Assembly (NCBI GenBank): GCA_030765045.1
Contig: CM060967.1
Coordinates: forward strand, 23,623,784-23,687,783
Direction: 5' to 3'
DNA from: Tenodera sinensis
Lineage: Eukaryota; Arthropoda; Insecta; Mantodea; Mantidae
DNA length: 64,000 nucleotides
Shown: one piece after another, positions 23,825-35,335 of the stretch
How the letters are laid out: each line of letters begins with the position of its first letter
Position numbering within the stretch: the stretch's first letter is position 1
Program-made: the position numbers and the translations under genes
The notes under the pieces: model-generated
Database searches by the model: none
What the model saw: the letters and a program-made list of their open reading frames with translations, nothing else
Told to the model about the DNA's origin: nothing

Positions 23825-24587
23825 AAAATAACAAAGAAAATGGTTGACGCTACAAAAATGTATTTGACAAAAACTGAGATTACATTTTTTGTTTAATAGA
23901 ACTCTTACGGTTTACCAATTATACAAAAATACTAAGAATGAGGGGTGTTCAAACGCTATTCGCAGAATATTCAGAATATAAATTTTGTCTTCTAGGTTTC
24001 GCTTTGAAATTGTTGTCTAATCTTTTAGAACCATCGTGCGTTAATCTTGCATGGCATTTTGAACTTGGAAAATATTGCCTCGCGAAGTTTTAGCGCAATG
24101 GGTGTACACTAGAATGAAAGAAGCAATTCGCTTTCAAATCGATTCCAGAGTGATTTATTTATCTGGGTGGAATGTTTATTCAGTTTGAGAGATTAAAATG
24201 GCTCACTATGGTACGGTCTGGAAACGCCTTACAGCAGGGAACACAGAAAGGTGTGCCAGTCAAGTGGTTTTTATTCCGCTGGTAACACAATGCTCTGTGC
24301 AACGACGCGCGATACACCTTTGTTTAGCACCAGCTACAGAGAACAGGCTGGTTTCCAAAACCTTACGTCAGGGTTGCATTTTATGGGAACTTGCTGTTGG
24401 CTCGTAAACCGCCTTCATAAAACCCTACAGCGTGCCATACGAAACGCTGAGTGCGAAATTAACCTCTAGCTAGCCGATCTGTTTTCGAGGATGGTTGCGA
24501 AGGCGAACACGTTACGTTTCACAGTGTGATGCATAGCGCACTTCTTGGGAGGTAATTTATTGCTATTTGCCTCATTTTTACTTTCTC
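23825..24587. other. Unique DNA, nothing recognised
   Basis: Overlapping frames at 24198-24469 show no recognised family or splice context. Confidence 0.35.
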
Positions 24588-25418
24588 TACTGGTAAGTAG
24601 GGGAAGTATTGTATTCCACCCAAAAATTCGATGTCGAGATTTCACCAGAAATATGTTTTGAGGCCCCCCTGAATCCAAAAAAAGCATTTTTAGAAAAAGG
24701 TCCGTGTGTGTGTCAGTCTGTGGGCAGCATAACTCAAAAACGAAAAGTCGGTTAGAAACGAAAGTTGGTTATTTAAGTTTAATGTCTTTCAAGGATGCGA
24801 CACGAAAATTTTGAAGAAAATAGCCCCACCTTAAACTACCCTTTACATGGAAAATTTTTCGAAAATTTTGATTTTCTTGAAAACGGCTCTAACAATTTTG
24901 ATTAAAATGTCATATGTTTGAGATATTTTTATGACAAATGAAATGTATATCTTGAATTTTCTGGCTATAGCCCCTGTAGTCGTATTTACTCTGGACGACT
25001 TTTGCATAACTGGTAAACCGTTAGAGATAGAACAAATCATACTGTACAAAAAGTGTAGATCTTGCAAAAATACACAGTTTATGTCTCAATACATTTTCTT
25101 GTAGGGTGAACCATTTCGGAGATATTCCTTGTTATGTGTGTGAGTTTCGGAAAACTTACAACTTTCGTGAAATGGATCATCGTTGTTCATTTTTTTATAT
25201 GTTAAGTGTGCAAAGAGAACAGAATCTCAAACATTTGACTATCGCACAAAGCCTACTGCATTCTAACATTCCCCTTGCACCTACAAGGAAATAAGCAATA
25301 AGATAAGTTGTACAAATGTTTATCTTAACTAACACGAAGAAGATAATGGAATAAGAGTGTGTAAGAATGGTTAGTACAAGAGTAGAGAAAGTCATGTGAA
25401 TGCAACACATCAGATTTT
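24588..25418 (-). repeat. R1 dispersed repeat, full length
   Basis: Well-preserved minus-strand copy, bounded by TTTACTTTCTCTACTGGTAA and GAATGCAACACATCAGATTT. Its CA seed is short (GTGTGTGTC), which suggests the ancestral state. Confidence 0.85.
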
Positions 25419-26322
25419 TCATAAATAACATTATTTGGAAACAACCGTGAAGGTGGGTTAGAAAATATGTTATTAAACTTAGAAATCAAGTAAATTTAAA
25501 ATGTATAATAAAACAAAGCAACAACGCGGGTGTGTAGCACATTATTTTACTGTAGGGTCATTAAAATATATCATAACCTATTCGGCTGAAGGGAGGCGGT
25601 GCGGTCGGCTGGCCGCCCGCCACGGAGCTGATTGATCAGTGTGGCATAGAAAACCCCGAGAAATTGTGACATTTCGCCCTGTAACGGAAGACTGTTGCGC
25701 TTTAAATAATGTGTTGTAAAAGAAATATTAACGGAACATAAAGCAGGGTCAACCTTGCCATGCTGGTTGCATGTAGGTATGTGTGAAGGAGTAACTATCG
25801 ATTTGTGTAGCATGAATTATTGGAGTACCCTATTTCTGGCGGGTTGTGTAATCGGTCGCCATGGTTCAACTTAAATGATCGGTTGTTTTCCTTGCTGCCT
25901 TTACGTCACGACACCATCTCCGTTACATAAGGCAATTTGTTTATCCCATAGAATAGTCATGCTCCAGTGCCATACTAGGAAAAAAAAGCGAGCATCAAGT
26001 TTCGTCAACACGAGTCGCTTCACAAACCGAGAAGGGAAACGTAAACGAGAAAGAAAGCTTGGTAGAGGGAAATTTTAATGTGTTACACGTGGCCCAACAT
26101 CAGACCGGTAAACTTTGTAAAGCAAGTGTTATTATGCTGGATTGTTATGGCCCATAGCTAAAGTAGAAACGATTTAATGGCAGTTCCCAATAATTGAGAA
26201 TAGAAACGTTACACTAAACTAAGTACTGCCACCTTTATAACGGGAATCACTAGTTTCAAGTCAGTCAGTGAACACTGTTTTGAGATGTTTGGAGCCCGGA
26301 GTGATTTATCCAGCTGTGTTTT
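25419..26322. other. Unique DNA, partly GC-rich
   Basis: A GC-rich patch at 25580-25630 (GGCTGGCCGCCCGCCACGG) lies in an unassigned minus-strand frame of 80 codons. No family is recognised. Confidence 0.3.
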
Positions 26323-26545
26323 AGGCCCCGCCGTGGCCGAGTGGTTAGGCCATTCGCCTCTCACCAAAGCGGCCCGGGTTCGATCCCAGGCGACCACATG
26401 TGCGATTTTTGGTGGACAAAGCGGTGCAGGGGCGGGTTTCCTCTGGTTTCTCCCGCCATCTCATTCCACCGGTGCTCCATCTTCATCCCAATGTCACCGT
26501 CTGCGGTGCCGCATGTAGTAAATCCGGTAGTTAAACACTACAAAA
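26323..26545 (+). mobile_element. tRNA-derived SINE, CCGTGGCCGAGTGG type
   Basis: The tRNA-like head has A-box GTGGCCGAGTGGTTAGGCC and B-box GGTTCGATCCC. It is followed by a conserved body (TTTCTCCCGCCATCTCATTC) and a tail CTGCGGTGCCGCATGTAGTA. It shares this body with 28412-28650. Some older copies (54298) show the same tail, so this is an active-type family in the genome. Confidence 0.85.
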
Positions 26546-26559
26546 TATTCCTCCCGAAA

Positions 26560-27466
26560 TAAGCACACTTGAGTAAACAAACAGTAGAAAATAGATCTCG
26601 TATTTTCTTTATGGTATCACTTTTAAAATGCACTAATGAATGCGGTTAATGATTTTATTATAATGCACTGCATTTTTCACTGTTACTTGGAAATAGAAAA
26701 TAATCAAATAAGCAGATACGAAAAAGCGTTTCTTAAAGCAGATCTGGAATAGATATTCAGTGCTCTTGTGCTCATACAAAGGAATTGCCCATGGACAAAA
26801 TTTTTCGTAAACAGGACTTAAAACTATTGTTTTGAAATAATCCTTGTGGATTAATTATTTCCAAGCGCTGATTATCGTTGCCTGTTTACTGCGAAACATG
26901 TATAGATAACAATTACAAAGTATACAGTATTTGTGTAAGAACTAACACAATTCCAAGTAAACGTCCTCGTGGAACAAATACCAACTACGCAACCAGGATA
27001 CTTTGATTTAAATTCAACTGTTTACATACTGCAACTGTTTACGCCTATGTCGCCAACTTAACAGTTGCGATTCACACCAGCTACGGCTATATTTTTACTA
27101 CGGGAGAATTTTAAAAACAGTTGCTGGTATTGATGCCAACTGAGCAGATGGAATGTCACCAAATGTAACCACAGAGGCAAATACTCACGACTTGGTGAAT
27201 TTCAATAGCTTGCACTCTTTAAGATTTTCACTATAGTAAGGAGGCTGCATTCCCCTAGAGCGGTCTAAAATTTTAATTTATGCAATCCAGACATTCATTA
27301 TAAACACAAATAGTGCACAGTTGTGTCTTTCTAGAAGAGTTCCGTAATGTTACTCAGTGACAATGATGTAATAATTCTTTTCAAACGTATTCCTTTGTGA
27401 TTGGGTCCATTTTAATTTTCTCACAAGCCGCAAAAGTACTTTCTCCAACTTTTTTGATATATTTTA
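26560..27466. other. Unique AT-rich DNA, nothing recognised
   Basis: No coding or repeat signal is supported. Confidence 0.4.
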
Positions 27467-28095
27467 ATTACTTTCTCTATGTATCACAAATGTAACAGAG
27501 ATCTTCCATTTTATTAAAAAATTCGATAAAGAGATCTCACCAGAAATACGTGTTTTGAAGTTCCATGAACCTCCTTGAACATTTAAAAAATATATGTGCG
27601 TGCAGTGTATGTGTTTGTGTTTTTAACAGCATAACTCAGGTCGGTTAAATGCTAAAACTGACATAAATTTAAGATATTTACGTGCTAAAGTTCGAATTTT
27701 CTGGGATTAGCCTTTGAAGTCCTTTTCATTGGGAAGGGATTTTTTATAACTTTATTGGTAAATCATTACAGACAAAACACTTTCTGTATAGAAAATGTAG
27801 AAAACGTAATTTATTGTTAGTACAGTTTTTGTTGCATAAGCCATTTCCGGAATATCCAGAATTACTGGTTTGAATTTGTTTTTTAAAATGGGATTCCTAT
27901 TCAGTTGTTTTCCATGTCATGGAAAGAGTGTGCAATTTCAAGGCCAGGTATAACAACACACTTTTAAACTTGTAATTACCGATTCGGATTCCTCTGTTCC
28001 CCTTGTATCTAGAAATAGTAATGGAAGGTATTTCTACAAAGCTTTACTTCAAATTAACATGGAGTAAAAAGAAATAAAAGGAAAAAGACAATTTC
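27467..28095 (-). repeat. R1 dispersed repeat, diverged
   Basis: An old minus-strand copy with TACTTTCTCTATGTATCAC, GAGATCTCACCAGAAATACG and GCATAACTCAGGTCGGTTAA. Many substitutions. Confidence 0.65.
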
Positions 28096-28099
28096 GTAA

Positions 28100-28411
28100 G
28101 AATTTCCTTCTATTTACTTATCTTTCAAGTGTCCTAGATTTCGTGGTGTATGACGGTGCCGGACAGATGTCGTGGTTGCTTGCGCAAAGGAAAGAGTAGA
28201 TGCTTCCCATGGACACTAGAGGGCTGCTTGGTCGATAGGTCGTTCAGGCTCTCTCAGCATTCGGACGGGTCTTCGAGCCTGGAATTTTGGGGACCTCTGT
28301 GCTTCTCTGTGGCCTATTTGCCTGTGATCTGAGCCATCTGTGATTCTTTCAGCTCATTCCGTCCTTCGAAGAGTTGTTAACCGCAAATTACATAGGTTTG
28401 CCTAAGTGGGC
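28100..28411. other. Unique DNA
   Basis: A 60-codon frame at 28150-28332 shows no recognisable domain. Confidence 0.3.
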
Positions 28412-28650
28412 TTTGAGGCCGCGCCGTGGCCGAGTGCTTAGACCGTTTGCCTCTCACGAAAGCGCCCCGGGTTCAATCCCAGGCGACCGCATGATTGATT
28501 TTTCGTGGACAAGGCGGCGCAGGGGCAGATGTACTCCGGGTTCTCCTGTTTCCCCCGACATTTTATTCCACTGCAGTGTCTCAATTCCACGTTTCATCAG
28601 TATCACCGCCTGCGGTGCCGCATGTAGTAAAAGCGGGCGTAAAACACTAG
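28412..28650 (+). mobile_element. tRNA-derived SINE, CCGTGGCCGAGTGG type
   Basis: Same family as 26323. The A-box variant is GTGGCCGAGTGCTTAGACC and the B-box GGTTCAATCCC. The tail GCCTGCGGTGCCGCATGTAG is followed by GTAAAACAC. Confidence 0.85.
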
Positions 28651-28654
28651 CCAA

Positions 28655-29129
28655 AGGAAAAGGTGGCCTAAGTGTACTCCTCCATTGTAAAATCTAAAGC
28701 CAGTTTTTCTGGTTTCATCCTTAAAATGTAAAATAACCGCAGAAAACTGTTTTAACAAATGAGGGTCATACAATGATACTACATAGCTGTCTCAATTTCA
28801 GCTCATACGAAAAGCCCCGGTCCCGTTTCTGTGACCGCCACAGATTTTAGTATGGTCGTCCTTGGTATAACCCGCTGGCCCCGGATTTAGGGCAAAAAGG
28901 GGACGTCCTTGTGTATAAACACTGTCGCTGATGATTATTGCACCAAGTTTGGACGTAAAGTTGTACTTCAAGGATTTAACAATCAGTCTACTTGTTTTCC
29001 TTTACCGTAGCGTCCATGGACAATGTTGTTTTTGTTTTTGTGCGCTAGCGGTGTGGGGCTAACCGTGGAGGTAAACGAGCTTATCTATAAGTTAGTTTCA
29101 ATTGTTTTTGTTCGTGTACCTTTTAAAAT
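28655..29129. other. Unique DNA, nothing recognised
   Basis: No gene is supported. Confidence 0.35.
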
Positions 29130-29430
29130 AAATTTTAGTAAAGCAGTTAACACGTACACAAATCCTTTATCTTTTTCATGTTTCTCGAGATAAACATTTG
29201 CAGAAATTATTGCTAATTTTCTTGTAGGTACAAGGGGAATCTGGGAATACAGTAGACTTTGAGCGATAGTCAAATGTTTTAAAGCTGATCGCTATATGAA
29301 GTCTGAAATTCCATTCTCTTTGCACGGCCAAGAGATTATAAACATCAATAACGACCTTCCATTTAAGAAAAGTATAAGTATTGCAAAACTCATATAAATA
29401 AATAAGGAATATCTCCGAAATGGTTCACTT

Positions 29431-29463
<33 letters not shown>

Positions 29464-30727
29464 AAATGCATTTGGACATAAATTGTGTTTTAATGAGATA
29501 TACATTTTTGCATAGTAAGATTTGGTCTATCTCGTATGGTTTAACAGTTATGCAAAAGTCGTCAAGAGTGAACAGGACTACATGGGCTATAGCCAGAAAA
29601 TACAAAATATACATTTAATTTTTGATAAAAATATCTGAAACATGGCATTTTAATAAAAATCGTTAGGGCCATTTTTGAGAAAATGAGAATTTTCGAAACA
29701 TTTTCCACGTAAAGGGCAGTTTAGGGTAGAAGAAATTTCTTCAAAATGTTCGTGTCGCATCCTTGAAAGATATTAAACTTAAGGGGACAGCGTATCCTGA
29801 GCGAATACCAATTTTACATACCTACATCACTTTACAGAATTTACAATACACGAAAGGCTATCAAATGGAAATTATTTAAAATTTTACTACGTATTCACAA
29901 TAAAATGAGACTATTTTGGTTTATGTTTCATGATTCTGTCTGCTAAAATAGATTTTTAAAAAATTCAGATATATGAAAATTTATTGAAAAAATATTATTC
30001 CAAAAGCATACAAAACTTGGGTACCTGTTCCTCGGGAACCATTTGGCAGCACACAACTGAAAAAATTCAGGCATGTTTTGAATATAGTTAGCTACTCTAG
30101 AAAGCAGAATTTTTAAGCTCTGTGTTTATTAAGCATATGTGCAAACTGAAAAGCTGTTGTAAAATTACTTAAAAATCTACACATTATTTCCCAATTTACC
30201 AATTAATTTTTGTACACTTCCCCAATTGATGTATTTTAAAAATTCTGCTTTCTAGAGTAGCTAATTATATTCAAAACATGCCTGAATTTTTTCAGTTGTG
30301 TGCTGCAAATGGTTCCCGAGGAACAGGTACCCAAGTTTTGTATGCTTTTGGAAAATATTTTTTCAATAAATTTTCATATATCTGAATTTTTAAAAAATCT
30401 ATTTTAACAGACAGAATCATGAAACATAAACCAAATATGTCTCATTTTATTGTGAATACATAGTAAAATTTTCAATCATTTCCATTGGATAGCCTTTTGT
30501 GTATTGTAAATTCTGTAAAGTGATGTAAAATTCGTATTCCCTCAGAGTACGCTGTCCCCTTAAATACCGACTTTGGTTTCGTTTTTGAGTAATGGCGTTC
30601 ACAGATTTTCTAAAAATGCTTTTTGTAGATTCAGCGGACCTCAAAACATATATATCCGGTGAAATCTCGACATCGAATTTTTGGGAATTCAATAGTTCAC
30701 CTACTTATTACACGTAGAGAAAATAAA
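29130..30727 (+). repeat. R1 dispersed repeat split by a nested palindrome
   Basis: R1 blocks run from TTTCTCGAGATAAACATTTG (29184) to CATCCTTGAAAGATATTAAACTTAA (ends 29782). They resume at TTAAATACCGACTTTGG (30560) and finish near the terminal hairpin at 30727. The interruption is exactly a TTAA duplication with a 777-bp insert. A poly-A of about 26 bases lies at 29441-29466. Confidence 0.85.
29783..30559. mobile_element. piggyBac-like non-autonomous palindromic element
   Basis: The insert is bounded by TTAA on both sides (29779-29782 and 30560-30563) and begins GGGGACAGCGTA, with the mirror TACGCTGTCCCC at its end. The inverted arms are very long, about 29783-30112 and 30236-30559, around a loop of about 120 bases. 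TTAA target duplication is diagnostic of piggyBac-type transposition and also of a few other superfamilies. There is no transposase frame, so it would be moved in trans. Confidence 0.85.
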
Positions 30728-31521
30728 AATTCGATACACCAGCGAAAGTTATTTTGACCGTTTTATAGATTTACTCTAAAGAATTTATCCGTTCTACAAT
30801 TAGTTCAATTGCGTGTTTTTCCCCTATCATCCTGATTTATGTGTGACATTTGCTCCATTGTTTTCACTGTGATAGTTCATTTTTGTATACTTCTTTTTTT
30901 TTTCTCCCCCCCCCCCACCCTGTTAAACCGTATTAATTTGGGAAGCTCATAATAGAGCAAGTTAAATAAACATATAAAGGATATGTGTGAATTTATCATG
31001 GTTTAAATAGTGGGAATGAACGTATCAAACCTTTAGTATGTAAACTGTGTTAAATCTCAGAAATATACCTCAAAAGTGTTTCATGTTTCAGCATCAACTT
31101 CGCCGTTTACCTTGTTAATTATCAAGTATCAATCAACTCAGGTGATCTACGCATACAAAACTGCAGTCATTAATTAAAGTTGAGAATAATTGGGTCCACA
31201 TCCACAGTATGTGGTAATGGACAGCTGCTTCAGAGGTAAAGTTAACGAGTATGCTGCAACTTGGTCAAGGGCATAATGCGAACCCGCTTGTATTATTTTA
31301 GTCTTAAGACGAGGGCCTGTCCAAAAGGTAGCACGTGGTTTATAACACTTTTCAGAAGCTGTTAACGTCCCGTGCCAAAGTCTTGTTACAATGAGTGAGT
31401 CAGCTCCAAAAGTTACCTGGTATTCCCGCTTGTTGAGGAAAATCTCCAGATGTGCTTCGGCTTAAGCTGAAATCGAACAGCTCTTTCTTTAGAATTATCT
31501 CAGCTATTTTGTATCTTGTTA
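30728..31521. other. Unique DNA, nothing recognised
   Basis: No gene is supported. A C-rich run lies at 30907-30919. Confidence 0.35.
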
Positions 31522-31533
31522 ACCAAGGTTTAA

Positions 31534-31593
31534 GGGCCCTAATGACCAAGTTGTCGACGGGCCCTTAAACCCAACACACTCACTCACTCACTC
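31534..31593 (+). mobile_element. 5'-truncated SINE tail with 12-bp duplication
   Basis: A 60-bp insert of the GGGC..GCCCTTAAAC tail plus (CACT)n is flanked by ACCAAGGTTTAA on both sides (31522-31533 and 31594-31605). Severe 5' truncation with a 12-bp target duplication is the signature of target-primed reverse transcription. Confidence 0.8.
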
Positions 31594-31605
31594 ACCAAGG
31601 TTTAA

Positions 31606-34600
31606 AACTCCCATGTGGACTGGCAGTTAAGACACTCCAGAATTTCCTTTTCACGAGGAAATGCGGACAGAGGAAGAACACCAGTACGCACGCAGTTGAC
31701 TGGAAGGTCCAGGTGGCGCTGAAGTGCTTCAGTTCCCTCAACGCCAAGTCAGGCAAGATCCTTCTCACAGAAACGTGTAAGCGCTCATAACGTTATGCCA
31801 TTAATTTTCCCTTAGCTCAATGAAATTTAAATCCAGTTAACGCAGATATGGTTATCCTTGCAGAAAATGTCAGTGACTTATAGCCTGTCTTTATCTACAA
31901 CCAGACAAAATTTCGTACCGATCCATTTCAAACATTTTTCGGCAGTGCGTTGTTCACTTGTTTCCATAGTGTGTAGCAGAGTGAAAAAAAATCTGCCGGA
32001 CACGCACGTGCAACTAGGCAACGTTTCACACAATTATGTAAGATAAAGGTTCTTAAAATTGGTCCGTGATCATAAAAGAGTAAAACTCGATTCACAGCGA
32101 AATTTAAAAGTATAGTAATGCATACAACGAACTATGTAATAGAATATTACTTCGGTTAACAAGAAGCAGACAGAATGGTGTTTTGACAAGAATAGTTTGT
32201 AGAAGGGAGAAGGAAAAGGGGTTAGAAAAACAGGACTGTTGGCGATAATCCTGTGCCGCTACAGCCCTGGCGGGCTTAGGGCTGCCAACCAGCCCACGTA
32301 CAGTCGGCATCAAAAGTTTTCTATCTCCCATGCTCCTTGCCGCGGGGGGAAGCCAGGATGACTTATCTATTAGTTAATGCCAGGTGCTCTCAAAGGTGAA
32401 CTTGCCAGCTCATACCTGTCAGAGGGGCGTAAGGTGTTTGATTTCTCTTACTCTTTCGTAAGAAAGTAATCTCGATGTAAATAAAACAACGTTAACGTTA
32501 CAAAACCAGAACGAACTGTCAGCGAGGATGGAAACTAAATATTCGGCATTAAAGGCGTCATATCACTTTATAATGAAATTTAATTAAAAGCGTTTAAATA
32601 ATTTTAATCTATCACGTTTTTAAGCTATTCATGGAGACATACACATGTGCGCTGTAAAATTTGCAAGTTGATTTTATTCAGCGAACATGAAAACATGTGT
32701 TTGACCTTTTCACATTGAAGTTTAAAACATTGAATGGCTGTCGGAAATAGGAAAACAGAACTTCAAAGGAAAATGAAAGTTTAGCATAACACAATAGAAT
32801 TACTGCAAATCGCAAAAGATCATGTTAAAAAAAAAACTATAAGGCATCAACCACTATGGGTTACGACGTAACTTCTCTCCTTCAGCTTTCTTGCCTATCA
32901 CCCTTTAAATCTGAACCGATTTACCTATTATTGTTGTTATTATTGTTGTTGTTAATGATTAACGAAGAATGCATTATATGCATTATCTTTGTTTAAGGAA
33001 TAGTTTAAACATATATCTTAAACGCCGTTAGTGCTACCACAAAAAAGCAATGTTACTTGTTTGAATACTCATACATACAGAAAAGAATATGTTGATTTTG
33101 GGGGGGAATAAAATAAAATTATTTAGCGCTGACCACGCCATCAGAGGAACACACACGAAAGTAAATATGTACCTCCGGTGAAGCCATCGTTGAGCCGGGC
33201 GGACCAGGCGCAAATAATTCATAAGAAAACGTTTCGTCTCTTTCCCCTTCACCCTCTCGTCCATCGGAAAGCATTTGTGCCGCGGCAGAGATGGGCGATT
33301 ATCCAACGGGTAGGTAATGGGACCAGATCATGCATTCTCCAGTTTTGTTCGTTGCCTATCGCAGCTCCTCACTTTATTCACGATACGGAGTGGGCACCGG
33401 TCCTATACCCGGGAGTTAAAACCCGCATCCCTTTGGGGTGAGATCGATCCCGACCAGAAACCAGAGCTCCACGTTAATCTTTAGTTTAAAGTAATTTCTC
33501 GACTGCACTTTATACATTGTATCACATTAATCTTGCAATCTGGTCTTCGTACAAGATAAGTTAGTTTGATAGTGCAGTAAGTAGTTAAACTCTGCGCTTG
33601 CTTGGCGTGTACATAGTTCCATTGCCTGACTCTGATTACGATTTTACGAACCTAAACCTCCCTCGAGAAATGCGTCCTTTTCTATAGAATAATAGATTGA
33701 AACTAACGCCGTCCTAGAGAGGGAACAAATCAACAAAGTATTATTCATTGATAGACCAGGAAAAGAAGGAATTGCCTCGGCATCACGTGAGGAAGCAAAA
33801 AGCCTTTTCACCTATCTCTGCAGGAAGCCTTGCGACAGTCTCTGGGTAGGTACGCCGCTAAAAATATATGAGCTGAGCGCGTGATATTTCCCGCCGGCTC
33901 TTTTATATTCCACATACCATTGTGAAGCTTTGTCTTTACTCCGGAGTTCCAGTATATGTGATGCCTGGCTCATTTTAATTCCATTAAATTCAAGTTATTC
34001 ATCCTTCCAACCACCAGTAGAATTTATATTGATACTGGATACTCAAAATAAGAAACCATATCTGTAAAAAATGATCAATAAATGCTTTTCATTTGGATGC
34101 GTGGCCGGCTGACGGGAATTTTCTTGGCAGCGGGAAACACGCTGTTTGCCGGCGGACTAGAATATTCAGAGCCGCTTAAATTCAAGTGGTTTCTCATGTA
34201 AATTGTAATTACAGTAATCGCATGCCTTTGTCATAGATGTTAGACATGATACTCTTTTCCGCCACATATTTCTTTCATCTTTTAAGACAATTTGCATTAA
34301 CACTTATTAATTCTATTTGCATATACAAATAAAAAACATACTTCATCCGTAAAGAAATTAAATACGGGTCAGTAGAGCGTTCTTTAACATTATCCAATGC
34401 CAGAAATAGTTCTACTGACACTGCATGATAGCAGTTCCTGAACTGCAGTTATCATTAGAGGGCGAAAGATTGTGCGATAAGCTACAAGTTTAGTGCGCAT
34501 GGATTCTGCTGTTGCTACTCGCGCATGTACACAGCTGCAGGCGTCTACTGATGCGCGTGTATATGCGACGGTTGCGCGGTATCGGTTACGTCATTCACTC

Positions 34601-34849
34601 TCCGTGTCCAACTGTACCTCACGCGATTCCGCGCTCTAGTTATATAGGCGTTTAAAATTTAAAAGTTAAATGTCATTTCATTCTTAAGAGGACTGAAGTC
34701 AGGTTTTTAAAAGTTGGTCACTATGTACTAGCTTTGAAATTTCATAGTATTATATCAATAAAGCTAAAAAATAACTACCAAGCACTTAAAAAACCTTTAA
34801 AGTATCGAAAATTCATACAAAGAACAGTGAATATTTTGGAAATTGTTAA
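31606..34849. other. 3.2 kb of mostly unique DNA
   Basis: No exon is supported. It includes a small R1 scrap (minus, about 32150-32205), GC-richer patches at 32250-32350 and 33180-33450 without recognisable coding content, and a CpG-rich block at 34450-34640 (separate entry). Confidence 0.35.
34450..34640 (+). promoter_or_regulatory. CpG-rich block with short ORF
   Basis: CpG dinucleotides cluster here (GCGCATGG, ACTCGCGCATG, ATGCGCGTG, GCGACGGTTGCGCGG) in an otherwise CpG-poor surround. A 46-codon frame starts at 34500 and stops at 34640. It has no TATA, known domain or splice donor. It may be an unmethylated promoter-type island 2.8 kb upstream of the first HIF exon in the window, or an unrecognised repeat. 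Confidence 0.25.
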
Positions 34850-35335
34850 TGCCACATACATAAAGAAATTTATGTGACTTAACAGGCGTGTTTTAGCAAG
34901 ATCTGAATTTTTTTCTATCTCTTAACATTCAAACAAATTTATTCAAGATTCCTTCAGAAAGTAGTCTTCATAGGCTACCCATAGAAAATTCAAGATGTAC
35001 CCCCACGGTCCCCCCCCCCCAAAAAAAAAGTCATGTCTGGAATGCATGCAGACATACATATACACATACATGGCAGATCGACAGATATACCTACTTGTTG
35101 AAAACCACAAGTTATTTGGTATTCGTGGACCTGTTCTCTGCCGTTAAAGTAGCCTTGCGTTCCAGACACGATTCATTTTTTTTTGTCCATGGGTGTACAT
35201 TTTATTAGACAAAATAATGTCTCAAACATACTTATTGTATTGTGATCTAATAATTAGAGCTCTTTTTCGAAAATAATTTTTATGTAAATGGTAGTTTAGG
35301 GATGGCTTCTGAAATCTTTGGAAGATGCCTTACTT

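Noticed and set aside
23265..25067. Similar 65-77 codon frames in several R1 copies (7563, 23265, 24843)
   Set aside because: They share sequence because R1 copies are related. The frames are broken in other copies and show no domain, so a conserved protein is not supported.
33178..33441. 87-codon frame and overlapping antisense frame
   Set aside because: No domain recognised; GC-richer unassigned DNA that could be an old repeat.
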